DNA of 64,000 bases from JBHYDC01 sp051861205 (GTDB taxonomy: Bacteria; Pseudomonadota; Alphaproteobacteria; Rhizobiales; Pleomorphomonadaceae). The position numbers and the translations under genes are program-made. The DNA lies in NCBI GenBank assembly GCA_051861205.1, contig JBHYDC010000004.1, forward strand, positions 155,533-219,532, read 5' to 3'. The notes under the pieces are model-generated. The model did no database searches and had not been told where the DNA came from. It saw only the letters and a list, made by a program, of their open reading frames with translations. Shown here one piece after another: positions 25,651-34,848 of this stretch. Positions within the stretch are counted from its first letter, which is position 1. Every line of letters begins with the position of its first letter.

Positions 25651-27018
25651 GTGGGCCTGAAGCTCTACAACACGCTGACCCGCACGAAGGAAGACTTCGT
25701 GCCGATCGATGCCGGCAACGTGCGCATGTATGTGTGCGGGCCGACGGTGTATGACTACGCGCACATCGGCAACGCGCGGCCGGTGATCGTGTTCGACGTG
25801 CTCTATCGGCTTCTCAGGCACGTCTACGGCGAAAAGCACGTGACTTACGTGCGCAACATCACCGACGTGGACGACAAGATCAACGCGCGGGCGGCGCGCG
25901 ACTATCCGGGCGTTGCGCCGGTGGAGGCGATCCGCGATCTGACGGAGAAGACCTATCGCCAGTTCGAGGCGGATGTGACGGCGCTGGGGTGCCTGACCCC
26001 GACCGTGACGCCGCGCGCGACCGAGCATGTGGCGGAGATGATCGCCATTATCGACCGGCTGATCGCGGGCGGTTTCGCCTATGCGGCCGAGGGACACGTT
26101 CTGTTCAACGTGCCGGCGATGCCGGACTACGGCAAGCTTTCGCGCCGCCCGCTCGACGATATGATCGCGGGCGCGCGGGTGGAAGTGGCCCCTTACAAGC
26201 GCGACCCGATGGATTTCGTGCTGTGGAAGCCTTCAGGCGCGGACGAACCGGGGTGGGTGAGCCCGTGGGGATACGGCCGGCCGGGCTGGCATATCGAATG
26301 CTCGGCGATGGCGTGGAAGCACCTTGGCGAGCGGTTCGATATCCATGGCGGCGGGATCGATCTGGTGTTCCCGCATCACGAGAACGAAATCGCGCAGTCG
26401 TGCAGCGCGTTCCATAGCGATGTGATGGCGACTGTGTGGATGCACAACGGGTTTCTCCAGGTCGAGGGCGAGAAGATGTCCAAGAGCCTGGGGAATTTCG
26501 TGACGATCCGCGAGTTGCTGAGAGATTGGCCGGGCGAAGTGCTGCGCTTCAACATGCTGCGCACGCATTACCGCCAGCCGATCGATTGGACGGCGGCGGG
26601 GCTTGAAGAAAGTGAGCGCGTCATCCACCGCTGGTACAAGATCGCGCAGGACGCCCAGGACCCTGCGGTGGAGCCGCCTGCGGACGTGGTGGACGCGCTG
26701 AAGGACGATCTGAACACGCCGCGCGCGATCACGGCGATGCACGGACTGGCCGGGGTGGGCGAGGGCGCGCGCTTGGCGGCGGCGATGAAGCTTTTTGGGT
26801 TCTTCGATGCAGCGCCTCGATATGACGTGGACGAAGTCGGGATCGACCGGGCGATTGTCAATGCCTTGGTGGATCAGCGCCTTGCCGCGCGCAAGGCGAA
26901 GAACTTCGCTGAATCCGATCGGATCAGGGACGAACTGTCCGCGATGGGCGTCGAGTTGAAAGACGGCAAGGACCCGGCCACGGGCGAGCCGGTGACGACG
27001 TGGGAGGTTAAGCGGTGA
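25651..27018 (+). CDS. cysS: Cysteine--tRNA ligase
   Basis: A 455-residue class I synthetase. MYVCGPTVYDYAHIGNAR contains the zinc Cys and the HIGH-type motif, GRPGWHIECSAM and HHENEIAQS follow, and GEKMSKSLGNFV holds KMSKS. The GTG at 25651 is preferred: GGGGAGG lies about 10-16 nt upstream and the protein then begins at the family's usual GLKLYNTLTR. The stop overlaps an open frame running into the palindromic repeats downstream. Confidence 0.94.
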   Translation: MGLKLYNTLTRTKEDFVPIDAGNVRMYVCGPTVYDYAHIGNARPVIVFDVLYRLLRHVYGEKHVTYVRNITDVDDKINARAARDYPGVAPVEAIRDLTEKTYRQFEADVTALGCLTPTVTPRATEHVAEMIAIIDRLIAGGFAYAAEGHVLFNVPAMPDYGKLSRRPLDDMIAGARVEVAPYKRDPMDFVLWKPSGADEPGWVSPWGYGRPGWHIECSAMAWKHLGERFDIHGGGIDLVFPHHENEIAQSCSAFHSDVMATVWMHNGFLQVEGEKMSKSLGNFVTIRELLRDWPGEVLRFNMLRTHYRQPIDWTAAGLEESERVIHRWYKIAQDAQDPAVEPPADVVDALKDDLNTPRAITAMHGLAGVGEGARLAAAMKLFGFFDAAPRYDVDEVGIDRAIVNALVDQRLAARKAKNFAESDRIRDELSAMGVELKDGKDPATGEPVTTWEVKR

Positions 27019-27019
27019 G

Positions 27020-27445
27020 GGAAGAGACCCCTCACCCGGTCGGTCCTTTGGACCGCCCACCCTCTCCCACAAGGGGCGAGGGTGCCGAGAGCCTGGGCGA
27101 ACGGGGTTCTATTCCCGGCATTGCGCCCTCTACTCCTTCTCCCCTTGTGGGAGAAGGTGCCCCGGTAGGGGCGGATGAGGGGTCGGGCGGCGGGGCTTCC
27201 GGGAAATGGGAGGCTGATTGCTTGGCGGTGAGGGAAGAGACTCCTCACCCGGTCGGGCCGTTGGCCCGCCCACCTGGGCCCCTGGGCCGAGACACTGGTC
27301 TAGACCCGTCGCTTCGCGACCCCGCAAGGGGCGAGGGTGCCGAGAGCTTGGGCAAGCGGCATTCATTCTCTGGCACTGCGCCCTCTTCTCCTTCTCCCCT
27401 TGTGGGAGAAGGTGCCCCGGTAGGGGCGGATGAGGGGTCTGGCGC
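27020..27445. repeat. Palindromic repeat cluster with a tandem duplication
   Basis: Two copies of a composite block starting GTGAGGGAAGAGAC (27015 and 27228, offset 213). Each contains an inverted CTCTCCCACAAGGGGCGAGGG-type unit and a direct CCTTCTCCCCTTGTGGGAGAAGG unit followed by GGGGCGGATGAGGGG. The second copy carries an extra ~42 bp (around 27281-27325). This is the same element family as at 18.6-18.9 kb, arrayed between cysS and the DUF559 gene. Confidence 0.85.
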
Positions 27446-27494
27446 CAAGGTTTCCAAGAAAACCAAAGCTAGTCGCCGCCCGGTGCCGCCCCAC

Positions 27495-27848
27495 ATGCGC
27501 GTTTTCGCCAAGACCATGCGGCGGGAGGCGACGGATGCGGAGTGGGTGTTGTGGGATGCGCTGAGGGGGCGGCGGTTTGCGGCATATAAGTTTAGGCGTC
27601 AGGTTCCCATCGGGCGCTATATCGCTGATTTTTCGTGTCTTTCGCACAAGGTTATCATTGAGGCGGATGGTGGTGGGCACGAGGTTGGTCGGGACCGGGT
27701 GCGTGATGATGCGCTGGCGAGGCATGGCTTTCGCGTTGTGCGCGTGACGAACGAACAGATCCTTTCCGGCCTGGGGCTGTTCCTTTCTGATCTTGAGGGC
27801 AGGCTCGTACTGCGCAACCCGGACACATTCAAGGAACCCCAGCCATGA
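27495..27848 (+). CDS. DUF559 endonuclease-fold protein
   Basis: A 117-residue protein of the DUF559/very-short-patch-repair-like fold. It has MRREATDAEWVLWDALRGRRF, YKFRRQVPIGRYIADFSC (core Asp), KVIIEADGGGHE (Glu-x-Asp/Gly-Gly-His) and a C-terminal LARHGFRVVRVTNEQIL. These positions match the restriction-endonuclease-like active site, but activity is unproven. ATG 27495 gives the family's normal length; the frame is open upstream through the repeat cluster to GTG 27015. No good ribosome site is seen. It overlaps the next gene by 4 nt. Confidence 0.8.
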   Translation: MRVFAKTMRREATDAEWVLWDALRGRRFAAYKFRRQVPIGRYIADFSCLSHKVIIEADGGGHEVGRDRVRDDALARHGFRVVRVTNEQILSGLGLFLSDLEGRLVLRNPDTFKEPQP

Positions 27849-28324
27849 CCCGGCTCTCCGGTGGGTGCCAGTGCGGCGCGGTGCGGTTTGTGGTGGAGGG
27901 TGCGGGCCTGCGGACGACTTCGATTTGTCATTGCAGGATGTGCCAGAAGGCGTTCGGGGCGTTTTATGCGCCGCTTGTTTCGGTGGGTCCGGCGGCGTTG
28001 ACGTGGACGCGGGGAAAGCGCGCGATGTTTCGCTCGTCCAACCATGTGCAACGCGGGTTTTGCGCGGCCTGCGGAACACCGCTGAGCTATGAGCCGGATG
28101 AGGACTGGCCGGCGCTGGCGATCGGGGCGTTCGATCATCCGGATGCCATCGTGCCGACGATCCAGTATGGCACGGAGGCGAAGCTGCCTTATGCGGATGG
28201 GCTGCCGGGGCCGCCGGAGCGACCGACGGAAAGCACCGTTGGCGAGACGAGCTTTGTGGCCGATATCGTTTCTTTTCAGCACCCCGACCGGGATACACTG
28301 AGCTGGCCTGCTGAAAAGGAATGA
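27845..28324 (+). CDS. GFA (glutathione-dependent formaldehyde-activating enzyme-like) family protein
   Basis: A 159-residue zinc protein of the GFA/CENP-V fold. Metal-binding cysteines sit in GGCQCGAVRF, SICHCRMCQKAFGAF and FCAACGTPL, the full family set. Gfa-type proteins were proposed to bind the formaldehyde-glutathione adduct, but most members have no proven activity. ATGA overlap with the DUF559 gene and 4 nt to pip suggest one transcript. Confidence 0.9.
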   Translation: MTRLSGGCQCGAVRFVVEGAGLRTTSICHCRMCQKAFGAFYAPLVSVGPAALTWTRGKRAMFRSSNHVQRGFCAACGTPLSYEPDEDWPALAIGAFDHPDAIVPTIQYGTEAKLPYADGLPGPPERPTESTVGETSFVADIVSFQHPDRDTLSWPAEKE

Positions 28325-28328
28325 TGGA

Positions 28329-29282
28329 ATGACCGAGCGTCGTGGATTTTACCCACCGATCGAGCCCTATGCCTCCGGTATGCTGGATGTGGGCGACGGC
28401 CACCGCGTTTATTGGGAGCGGGTGGGAACGCCCGGTGCAAAACCGGCGGTGTTTCTACACGGCGGACCCGGCGGGGGGTGCAACCCGACGCAGCGGCGGG
28501 TTTTCGATCCGGCGAAATACGATGTGCTGCTGTTCGACCAGCGCGGCTGCGGACGATCCAAGCCCCATGCCGAACTGGAGGCCAACACGACATGGCATCT
28601 GGTGGCCGATATCGAGCGGCTGCGCGAGATGGTGGGCGTGGAAAGCTGGCTGGTGTTCGGTGGATCTTGGGGATCGACGCTGGCGCTGGCCTATGCGCAG
28701 ACCCATCCGCTGCGGGTGAGCGAGCTTGTGCTGCGTGGGATTTTCGCGCTGCGGCGGTGGGAGCTGGAATGGTATTACCAGCACGGCGTGTCGCTGATCC
28801 ATCCGGACAAATTCGAGCGGTTTCGCGATCACATTCCGCCGGAAGAGCGGGGCGATCTCATCTCGGCCTACCGGCGGCGGCTGATTTCCGACGACAGGGC
28901 GGTGCGGCTGGATGCGGCCAAGCACTGGTCGGTTTGGGAGGGATCCACGATCACGCTGATGCCGGACGCCGGGATGACGGCGGCCTTCGCGTCGGACGAT
29001 TTTGCGATCGCCTTCGCGCGGATCGAAAACCATTACTTCGTTCATGCCGGATGGGTGGAGGAGGGGCAGTTGATCCGCGACGCGGGCGTGCTGAAGGGCA
29101 TTCCCGGCGTGATCGTACACGGCCGCTATGACATGGCGACGCCGATGCAAAACGCCTGGGACTTGCATAAGGCGTGGCCCGAGGCCGAGTTTCACATCGT
29201 GGAAGGGGCCGGACATGCGTTTTCCGAACCAGGGATCTTGGATCTCCTGGTGCGGGCGACGGACCTGTTCGCGGCGGCGTGA
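28329..29282 (+). CDS. pip: Proline iminopeptidase (prolyl aminopeptidase)
   Basis: A 317-residue alpha/beta hydrolase (peptidase S33) removing N-terminal proline. The oxyanion region is FLHGGPGGGCNPTQRR, the nucleophile elbow VFGGSWGSTLALAYA, the catalytic Asp lies in VHGRYDMATP and the His in VEGAGHAFSEPG. DQRGCGRS is also characteristic. Cytosolic, with no signal peptide. It starts 4 nt after the GFA gene. Length and motifs match the Pip family closely. Confidence 0.93.
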   Translation: MTERRGFYPPIEPYASGMLDVGDGHRVYWERVGTPGAKPAVFLHGGPGGGCNPTQRRVFDPAKYDVLLFDQRGCGRSKPHAELEANTTWHLVADIERLREMVGVESWLVFGGSWGSTLALAYAQTHPLRVSELVLRGIFALRRWELEWYYQHGVSLIHPDKFERFRDHIPPEERGDLISAYRRRLISDDRAVRLDAAKHWSVWEGSTITLMPDAGMTAAFASDDFAIAFARIENHYFVHAGWVEEGQLIRDAGVLKGIPGVIVHGRYDMATPMQNAWDLHKAWPEAEFHIVEGAGHAFSEPGILDLLVRATDLFAAA

Positions 29283-29354
29283 CGGCTATGGGTTTTTTGG
29301 CGCGGGATGGCGTATAAGCCCCGCAACTAGGCTTGATTTTGAACCGAGACCAAA

Positions 29355-30956
29355 ATGCCCCGCGAGCGCCTATACCTCTACGATACGACCCTTCGCGACG
29401 GCGCGCAGACGCCGGGGATCGATTTTTCGTTGGAGGACAAGATCCTGGTGTCGGCGATGCTGGACGACTTCGGCATCGATTATGTCGAGGGCGGCTATCC
29501 CGGTGCCAACCCGACGGATGATGCGTTTTTCGCCGAAAAGCGGACGCGGCGGGCAAGGTTTGCGGCGTTTGGGATGACCAAGCGGCCGGGGGTGTCGGCT
29601 TCAAACGATCCGGGGCTCGCGGCGCTCTTGGCGGCGAAGGCCGACGCGATCACATTCGTGGCGAAAAGCTGGGACTATCATGTTGAAGTGGCGCTGAAAA
29701 CGACGCCGGAGGAGAACCTCGACGGCATCAGCCAGTCGGTGCGGGCGGCGCGCGGCGCGGGCCGCGAGGTGATGGTCGACTGCGAGCATTTCTTCGACGG
29801 ATATAAGGCGAATCCGGATTATGCGCTGGCCTGCGCGCGGGCGGCGCATGAGGCGGGCGCGCGCTGGGTGGTGCTGTGCGACACCAACGGCGGGACGCTG
29901 CCGCACGAGATCGCGGCGATCGTGACGGCGGTGACGGCGGCGGTGCCGGGCGATCATCTCGGCATCCACGCCCATGACGATACGGGCCAGGCGGTGGCCA
30001 ATTCACTGGCGGCGGTGCGGGCGGGCGCGCGGCAGATCCAGGGCACGCTGAACGGCATCGGCGAGCGCTGCGGCAACGCCAATCTGACGACGCTGATCCC
30101 AACGCTGAAGCTGAAGCGCGAATATGCCGATCGCTTCGAGACGGGGATCACCGACGAGGCGCTGCGGGGGATTACCCATCTCGCGCGCGCCTTCGACGAG
30201 CTTTTGAACCGGGCGCCGGCGCGGCACAGCCCCTATGTCGGCACGTCTGCCTTTGCGACGAAGGCGGGCATTCACGCCTCGGCGATCCTGAAAGATCCGC
30301 GCACCTATGAGCACGTGGCGCCGGAAACCGTGGGCAACACGCGGCGGGTGCTGGTATCGGATCAGGCGGGACGGTCCAACCTGATCGCGGAGTTGGAGCG
30401 GCTGGGCGTGCCGTTCGACAAGACGGACCGGCGGCTGGACGATCTGTTGACGGCGGTGAAGGAACGGGAGGCGCGCGGGTTTGCCTATGAGGCGGCCGAT
30501 GCCTCGTTCGATCTTTTGGCGCGGCGCTATCTCGGCGCGGTGCCGACCTATTTCCAGGTGAAGAGCTACCGCATCGGCGTGGAGCGCCGGTTCAACGCCA
30601 ACGGCGAGATTGTCGTGGTGTCCGAGGCGGTGGTGAAGCTGGTGGTGGAGGGCGAGACGCTGATGTCGGTGGCGGAGGGCAACGGCCCGGTGAACGCCCT
30701 CGATCAAGCGCTGCGCAAGGATCTCGGCCGCTATCAGGCGGAAATCGAAAGCCTTGACTTGATCGACTACAAAGTGCGAATCCTCAACGGTGGCACGGGC
30801 GCGATCACGCGCGTGCTGATCGAGAGCCTGGACCGCAAGACGAGCCGCAGATGGGCGACGATCGGCGTCAGCGAGAACATCATCGACGCCTCGTTCCAGG
30901 CGCTGATCGATTCGGTGACGTATAAGCTGATGAAGAACGGTCACGCAGGGGAGTGA
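29355..30956 (+). CDS. cimA: (R)-citramalate synthase
   Basis: A 533-residue enzyme condensing pyruvate and acetyl-CoA to citramalate, the threonine-independent entry to isoleucine. The HMGL-like catalytic domain starts LYLYDTTLRDGAQTPG, with CDTNGGTLPHE and GIHAHDDTGQAVANS (metal ligands), GTLNGIGERCGNANL following. The C-terminal LeuA-type allosteric domain (about 390-525) is present. It is distinguished from 2-isopropylmalate synthase by the GIDFSLEDKI/EGGYPGANPTDD region typical of CimA. It could be co-transcribed with the aminotransferase 64 nt downstream. Confidence 0.92.
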   Translation: MPRERLYLYDTTLRDGAQTPGIDFSLEDKILVSAMLDDFGIDYVEGGYPGANPTDDAFFAEKRTRRARFAAFGMTKRPGVSASNDPGLAALLAAKADAITFVAKSWDYHVEVALKTTPEENLDGISQSVRAARGAGREVMVDCEHFFDGYKANPDYALACARAAHEAGARWVVLCDTNGGTLPHEIAAIVTAVTAAVPGDHLGIHAHDDTGQAVANSLAAVRAGARQIQGTLNGIGERCGNANLTTLIPTLKLKREYADRFETGITDEALRGITHLARAFDELLNRAPARHSPYVGTSAFATKAGIHASAILKDPRTYEHVAPETVGNTRRVLVSDQAGRSNLIAELERLGVPFDKTDRRLDDLLTAVKEREARGFAYEAADASFDLLARRYLGAVPTYFQVKSYRIGVERRFNANGEIVVVSEAVVKLVVEGETLMSVAEGNGPVNALDQALRKDLGRYQAEIESLDLIDYKVRILNGGTGAITRVLIESLDRKTSRRWATIGVSENIIDASFQALIDSVTYKLMKNGHAGE

Positions 30957-31020
30957 AGCGGGGCGGCTTGGGATTTCAAAGCTTGGCGCTGAGGTGCCAA
31001 CGGGGGATTTGGGGGATTAA

Positions 31021-32382
31021 TTGGATAGGCAAGCAGGCATCAACCGTGCGTCGCTGAAGAAAGTTCTGGAGCGCGAGTCCATTGCGTTTACCGAGCGCAC
31101 GAAACAATCACATGAGCTTCGGGGCCGTGCGGTCAAGCATCTGCCAAACGGAGTTCCGATGTCGTGGATGTCGGGACTGTATCGCTCGCCGCCGATCTAT
31201 ATCACGCACGGAGAGGGCGCGAGCTTCTTCGATGTCGACGGCAACAGCTATCTGGATTTCAACGTCTGCGATCTCAGCATGACGATGGGTTACGGATCAA
31301 AGCCGATCGTTGATGCTGTGACGCGCGCGGTTTCGGCGGGGGCGCATTTTCTGCTGCCGACGGAAGACTCGATTGTGGTGGCCGAAGAGTTGGCGTCCCG
31401 CGTGGGATTGCCGTTCTGGCAGTTCACGCTGTCCGCCTCCGGAGCCAATGCGGAGGTGATGCGGATCGCGCGCGTGGTGACGGGCCGCAGGAAACTTGTT
31501 TTGTTCGAGGGCCATTACAACGGCCATTTCGATGAAGCGCTGGTCACGCGCGACGGCGATGGAAACGTTACGCCCGACCTGATGGGGCTGCGCTCCGGCG
31601 TTGAGACGGATACGGTCATCTTGCCGTTCAACGACCTCGATGCGCTGGAGGCGTGCTTGGCGAAGGGCGATGTCGCGCTGGTTCTGACCGAGCCGGCGCT
31701 GACGAATTGCAATCTGGTCGAGGCCGAAGAGGGCTTCTTGACGGGATTGCGCGCCTTGACCGCGAAATACGGAACGCTGCTTTGCTTTGACGAGGCACAC
31801 ACCTTTCAGTTCGCCTATGGGGGACTGGTCGGAAAGCTTAGACTTGATTGCGATTTCGTCGTGCTCGGTAAAGGCCTTGGAAGCGGCGTGAGCTTCGCTT
31901 TGTATGGCATGAGCGACCAGATTGCCCGGACGTTCGTCAAGTACAGCGACGTCGATATCGGGCCGAAGGGCATTGCGACCGGCGGAACGACTTATGCCAC
32001 GACCTTGGCGGTTAGCGCGGCGCGAGCAGCTCTTTTCGAGGTTTTGACACGGGAGGCTTATGCGGGCCTGGATGCCCTGGGCAAGCGGCTGGCAGACGGG
32101 CTGGACGCCACCTTCGCCAAGCTGCGGTTGCCGTGGCGGGCGCTCCATATCGGTCCGCGTTCCGGATACTGCCTGGAGCCGGTCGCCCCTCGGACGGGCG
32201 CGGAGGCGTGGCGGTCGATCGATACGGAGTTTATCGACGCGCGGCGGATCTACTTGGCAAACCGCGGTGTGTGGGACTCCGTCGTGTCGTCGGGGCCGCA
32301 GGCGTCAATCGCGCATACGCCGGCCGATATCGATCGCTATGTTGAAACGGCGTCGCTTTTCCTCGGCGAAGTGACGGATTGA
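31021..32382 (+). CDS. Class III PLP-dependent aminotransferase (GSA-aminomutase-like)
   Basis: A 453-residue fold-type I enzyme. The PLP-phosphate region is LSASGANAEVM, CFDEAHTFQF supplies the Asp contacting the pyridine nitrogen, and VVLGKGLGSGVSF has the Schiff-base Lys. Similarity is to glutamate-1-semialdehyde aminomutases and beta/omega-aminotransferases. It is unlikely to be HemL, since the usual SKP/IGGG context is absent. It appears to start with TTG 31021, preceded by TTTGGGGGATTAA. The substrate is unknown and the neighbours do not resolve it. Confidence 0.8.
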   Translation: MDRQAGINRASLKKVLERESIAFTERTKQSHELRGRAVKHLPNGVPMSWMSGLYRSPPIYITHGEGASFFDVDGNSYLDFNVCDLSMTMGYGSKPIVDAVTRAVSAGAHFLLPTEDSIVVAEELASRVGLPFWQFTLSASGANAEVMRIARVVTGRRKLVLFEGHYNGHFDEALVTRDGDGNVTPDLMGLRSGVETDTVILPFNDLDALEACLAKGDVALVLTEPALTNCNLVEAEEGFLTGLRALTAKYGTLLCFDEAHTFQFAYGGLVGKLRLDCDFVVLGKGLGSGVSFALYGMSDQIARTFVKYSDVDIGPKGIATGGTTYATTLAVSAARAALFEVLTREAYAGLDALGKRLADGLDATFAKLRLPWRALHIGPRSGYCLEPVAPRTGAEAWRSIDTEFIDARRIYLANRGVWDSVVSSGPQASIAHTPADIDRYVETASLFLGEVTD

Positions 32383-32403
32383 GCAAGCCTTATTGACTTG
32401 GGG

Positions 32404-33009
32404 CTAGAGCCGTTCGAGGCTTTTCCGGTCGCCTTCCATGGCGGCTTCGGTGACGCTGGCTGCGGCGGCCAGCACGACGGGGACGATTTCGGCGGGCGTG
32501 GCGGCGACCTGGAAATTGATTTCGAAGCCCGGCCGGATGAACGCCTCGTCCGACATATGCGTCAATATGTGCATCAGCGGCGTCCAGAAACCGCCGATAT
32601 CGGCGAGCACGATCGGCTTGCGGTGGCGGCCAAGCTGGGCCCAGGTCATCTGCTCGACGACCTCCTCCAGCGTGCCGATGCCGCCGGGCAGGGCGACGAA
32701 GGCGTCCGCACGGTCGAACATCATCTGCTTGCGGGTGTGCATGTCGGGCACGATGTGGAAGTCGTCGACGCCGTCGAGCATGATCTCGCGGCGCAGCAGG
32801 AATTCCGGAATGATGCCCGTGACGGAACCACCATGGGCAAGAACTGCTTTGGCTACAGCGCCCATGAGGCCGATGGAACCGCCGCCGTAGACGAGGCGAA
32901 TGCCGGCCTTCGCCATGTCGGCGCCAAGCCGCTCGGCAGCGGCGAGATAGGCAGGATCGCGGCCACTGGAGGAGCCGCAGAAGACGCATATGCTGGTGAC
33001 GAGAGCCAT
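32404..33009 (-). CDS. LOG-family protein (TIGR00730 Rossmann fold)
   Basis: A 201-residue protein of the Lonely Guy family, which hydrolyses cytokinin riboside 5'-monophosphates and other nucleotide N-ribosides. The N-terminus ICVFCGSSSGRDPAY is followed by YGGGSIGLMGAVA and the catalytic PGGIGTLEE motif near residue 105. ATG 33009 starts the fold closely; 33018 is equally possible and neither has a strong ribosome site. It is convergent with the aminotransferase gene, 21 nt apart. Confidence 0.9.
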   Translation of the reverse strand: MALVTSICVFCGSSSGRDPAYLAAAERLGADMAKAGIRLVYGGGSIGLMGAVAKAVLAHGGSVTGIIPEFLLRREIMLDGVDDFHIVPDMHTRKQMMFDRADAFVALPGGIGTLEEVVEQMTWAQLGRHRKPIVLADIGGFWTPLMHILTHMSDEAFIRPGFEINFQVAATPAEIVPVVLAAAASVTEAAMEGDRKSLERL

Positions 33010-33349
33010 GCCGTTCATGTCGCATCGCGGGCGCCGGCCCGTCAAGCCGAGATGAAGCCGTAGGACGGCGCGGGTTGAGACATCCATGCATCACCGCTTG
33101 GATTTTTGGGCATCCATGCGGCCGCTTTAACCCTGCGCGGTGACGCGGCCTTGCTGGCGAATATGCCAGCGTATAAGGGATTTAACCTGTGGCTAACGCT
33201 GGGCAGCGTTGGCCTGATTCACCTCCGGCGTCGTTCGCGGCAGGCTTCGGAGTTAGGAGGGCCGGGTCTTGAGGCAAGAGCGTTGCTCGGCCTTGAGCCC
33301 GAAGCGGTAACAGGGCCCGGGCATTCCGGACGGGGGCTTAGGACTGGTC
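33010..33349. other. Divergent intergenic region, LOG / LysM genes
   Basis: About 340 nt that should contain promoters for the LOG gene and the LysM operon. Scattered short ORFs lack coding features. I see no clear promoter, repeat or RNA structure. Confidence 0.4.
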
Positions 33350-34759
33350 ATGGCGAAGCAAAACAGGATCGCGCTCGGAGCCGTTGGGCTCGCCGCCGTT
33401 GCGTTCCTCGCGGCAGTGTTTTCGGGCGTCTTAGACGACCAGATGCGCCAGCTTGGGCTTCTGCCCGCCCCGGTCGAAGTGGCTGGTGAGACGAGTGTGG
33501 AGGCAACCGCGCCGGCCGCCGATGCGGGCGCGACGACGGCCGCGCTGCCGGTGGCTCCGGTGTTCGATCTGGTGCGCGTGGAACCGAGCGGCGACGCTGT
33601 GATCGCCGGTCAGGGCGTGGCCAACTCGAAGGTAGAGATATTGTCGGGTGCCGACGTGATCGCGTCCGGCCAGACCAATTCGGCCGGCGAATGGGCGATC
33701 GTGCTGCAAAAGCCGCTCGCGGCCGGGGCGCATGATCTGAAGATCCGCATGACGTTGCCCGATGGGCGTGTGGTGGAATCCGAGCAGACGGTGGCGGTTT
33801 CGGTTCCCGAAGGCGGCAACGGCGAGGTTCTTGTGGTGCTGAATGCGCCGGGAACACCTTCGACCGTGTTGCAGGTTCCAGGATTGGCAGAGGCCCAAAA
33901 GCCCGTGGTGGAGACCGCCGGCAAGCCGGTTGCACCCGCAGAGACGGAAGTTGCCGCTGTGGAGCCGGCGGCTCAGGCTCCGGCCGCGACGGTTGCTACG
34001 GCGCCGGCTGCGGAGGCGGATGGGTCGTCCGAAACGCCTGCGGCTGAAACGCCCGTAGTGACGGCTGATGCTGGCACGGAAGCATCACAGGCGGCAGCAC
34101 CGGCCACGGCCGAACCGGCTGTGACGGCCGAGGCTGCCAAACCCGCGCAGCCGGCGGTAGAACCTGCCGCCGCCCCAATTCGGGTGACCGTGGAAGCGGT
34201 GGAACTGGAAAACGGCACGAAGTTCTTCGCGGCCGGATCGGCGGCACCGGGGTCTAACTTGCGTGTCTATGTTGATGCCAAGGCCGTCGGCGATGTGACG
34301 GCGATGCCGACGGGTCGCTGGCTCTTGGAGACGACGCTGGCGCTTGAGCCGGGCGACCATGTGGTGCGCGTCGATCAGGTGGACGCGGCCGGAACGGTGA
34401 TCGCGCGTGCCGAGGTGCCCTATCAGATCGCAGCCGAAGTTGCGGTTGCGCCCTCGGGTGCGACGGGAACCGGCGAGGCGGCGGCCGGTAGCGGGCCCGT
34501 GGGCGAGGCGCGTGTCGCGCAGACCGAAACGCTGATTATCCGCCGGGGCGACAACCTGTGGCGGATCGCGCAGCGGCTTTACGGGGACGGCGTACGCTAC
34601 TCCACCATCTACGAAGCGAACGTCGATCAGATCCGCAATCCCGATCTGATCTACCCCGGCCAAGTGTTCGTTCTGCCTGAAGGCGACACGAATTGGGTGC
34701 CGATCGAAACAGTGCAAGGGACAAAGTCTGCAGACGCGGACTTGAAGCCGACCCCCTGA
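33350..34759 (+). CDS. Exported LysM-domain protein with Ala/Pro-rich linker
   Basis: A 469-residue protein. Residues 8-27 form an uncleaved signal anchor or signal peptide. Two Ig-like modules follow: about 60-150 (FDLVRVEPSGDAVIAGQG...) and about 280-370 (VTVEAVELENGTKFFAAGSA..). Between them is a low-complexity Ala/Glu/Thr/Pro linker, about 180-280. A C-terminal LysM at about 390-440 (IIRRGDNLWRIAQRLYG...NPDLIYPGQVFVLP) should bind peptidoglycan. The architecture is common in alphaproteobacteria, and a cell-wall scaffold role is inferred. It is 89 nt upstream of the Atm1-like gene in the same direction. Confidence 0.9.
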   Translation: MAKQNRIALGAVGLAAVAFLAAVFSGVLDDQMRQLGLLPAPVEVAGETSVEATAPAADAGATTAALPVAPVFDLVRVEPSGDAVIAGQGVANSKVEILSGADVIASGQTNSAGEWAIVLQKPLAAGAHDLKIRMTLPDGRVVESEQTVAVSVPEGGNGEVLVVLNAPGTPSTVLQVPGLAEAQKPVVETAGKPVAPAETEVAAVEPAAQAPAATVATAPAAEADGSSETPAAETPVVTADAGTEASQAAAPATAEPAVTAEAAKPAQPAVEPAAAPIRVTVEAVELENGTKFFAAGSAAPGSNLRVYVDAKAVGDVTAMPTGRWLLETTLALEPGDHVVRVDQVDAAGTVIARAEVPYQIAAEVAVAPSGATGTGEAAAGSGPVGEARVAQTETLIIRRGDNLWRIAQRLYGDGVRYSTIYEANVDQIRNPDLIYPGQVFVLPEGDTNWVPIETVQGTKSADADLKPTP

Positions 34760-34848
34760 TGATGATTTAAGCGGCGGGCCCTGCGTGACGTGGTGCCTGT
34801 TTCCGCGCAAACTCGGGCGCTCGAGTCGGCCCTGCTTCCAGGTGCTCA

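Noticed and set aside
18598..27445. CRISPR array
   Set aside because: The repeats are palindromic, irregularly spaced and in mixed orientation; no regular spacers and no cas genes.
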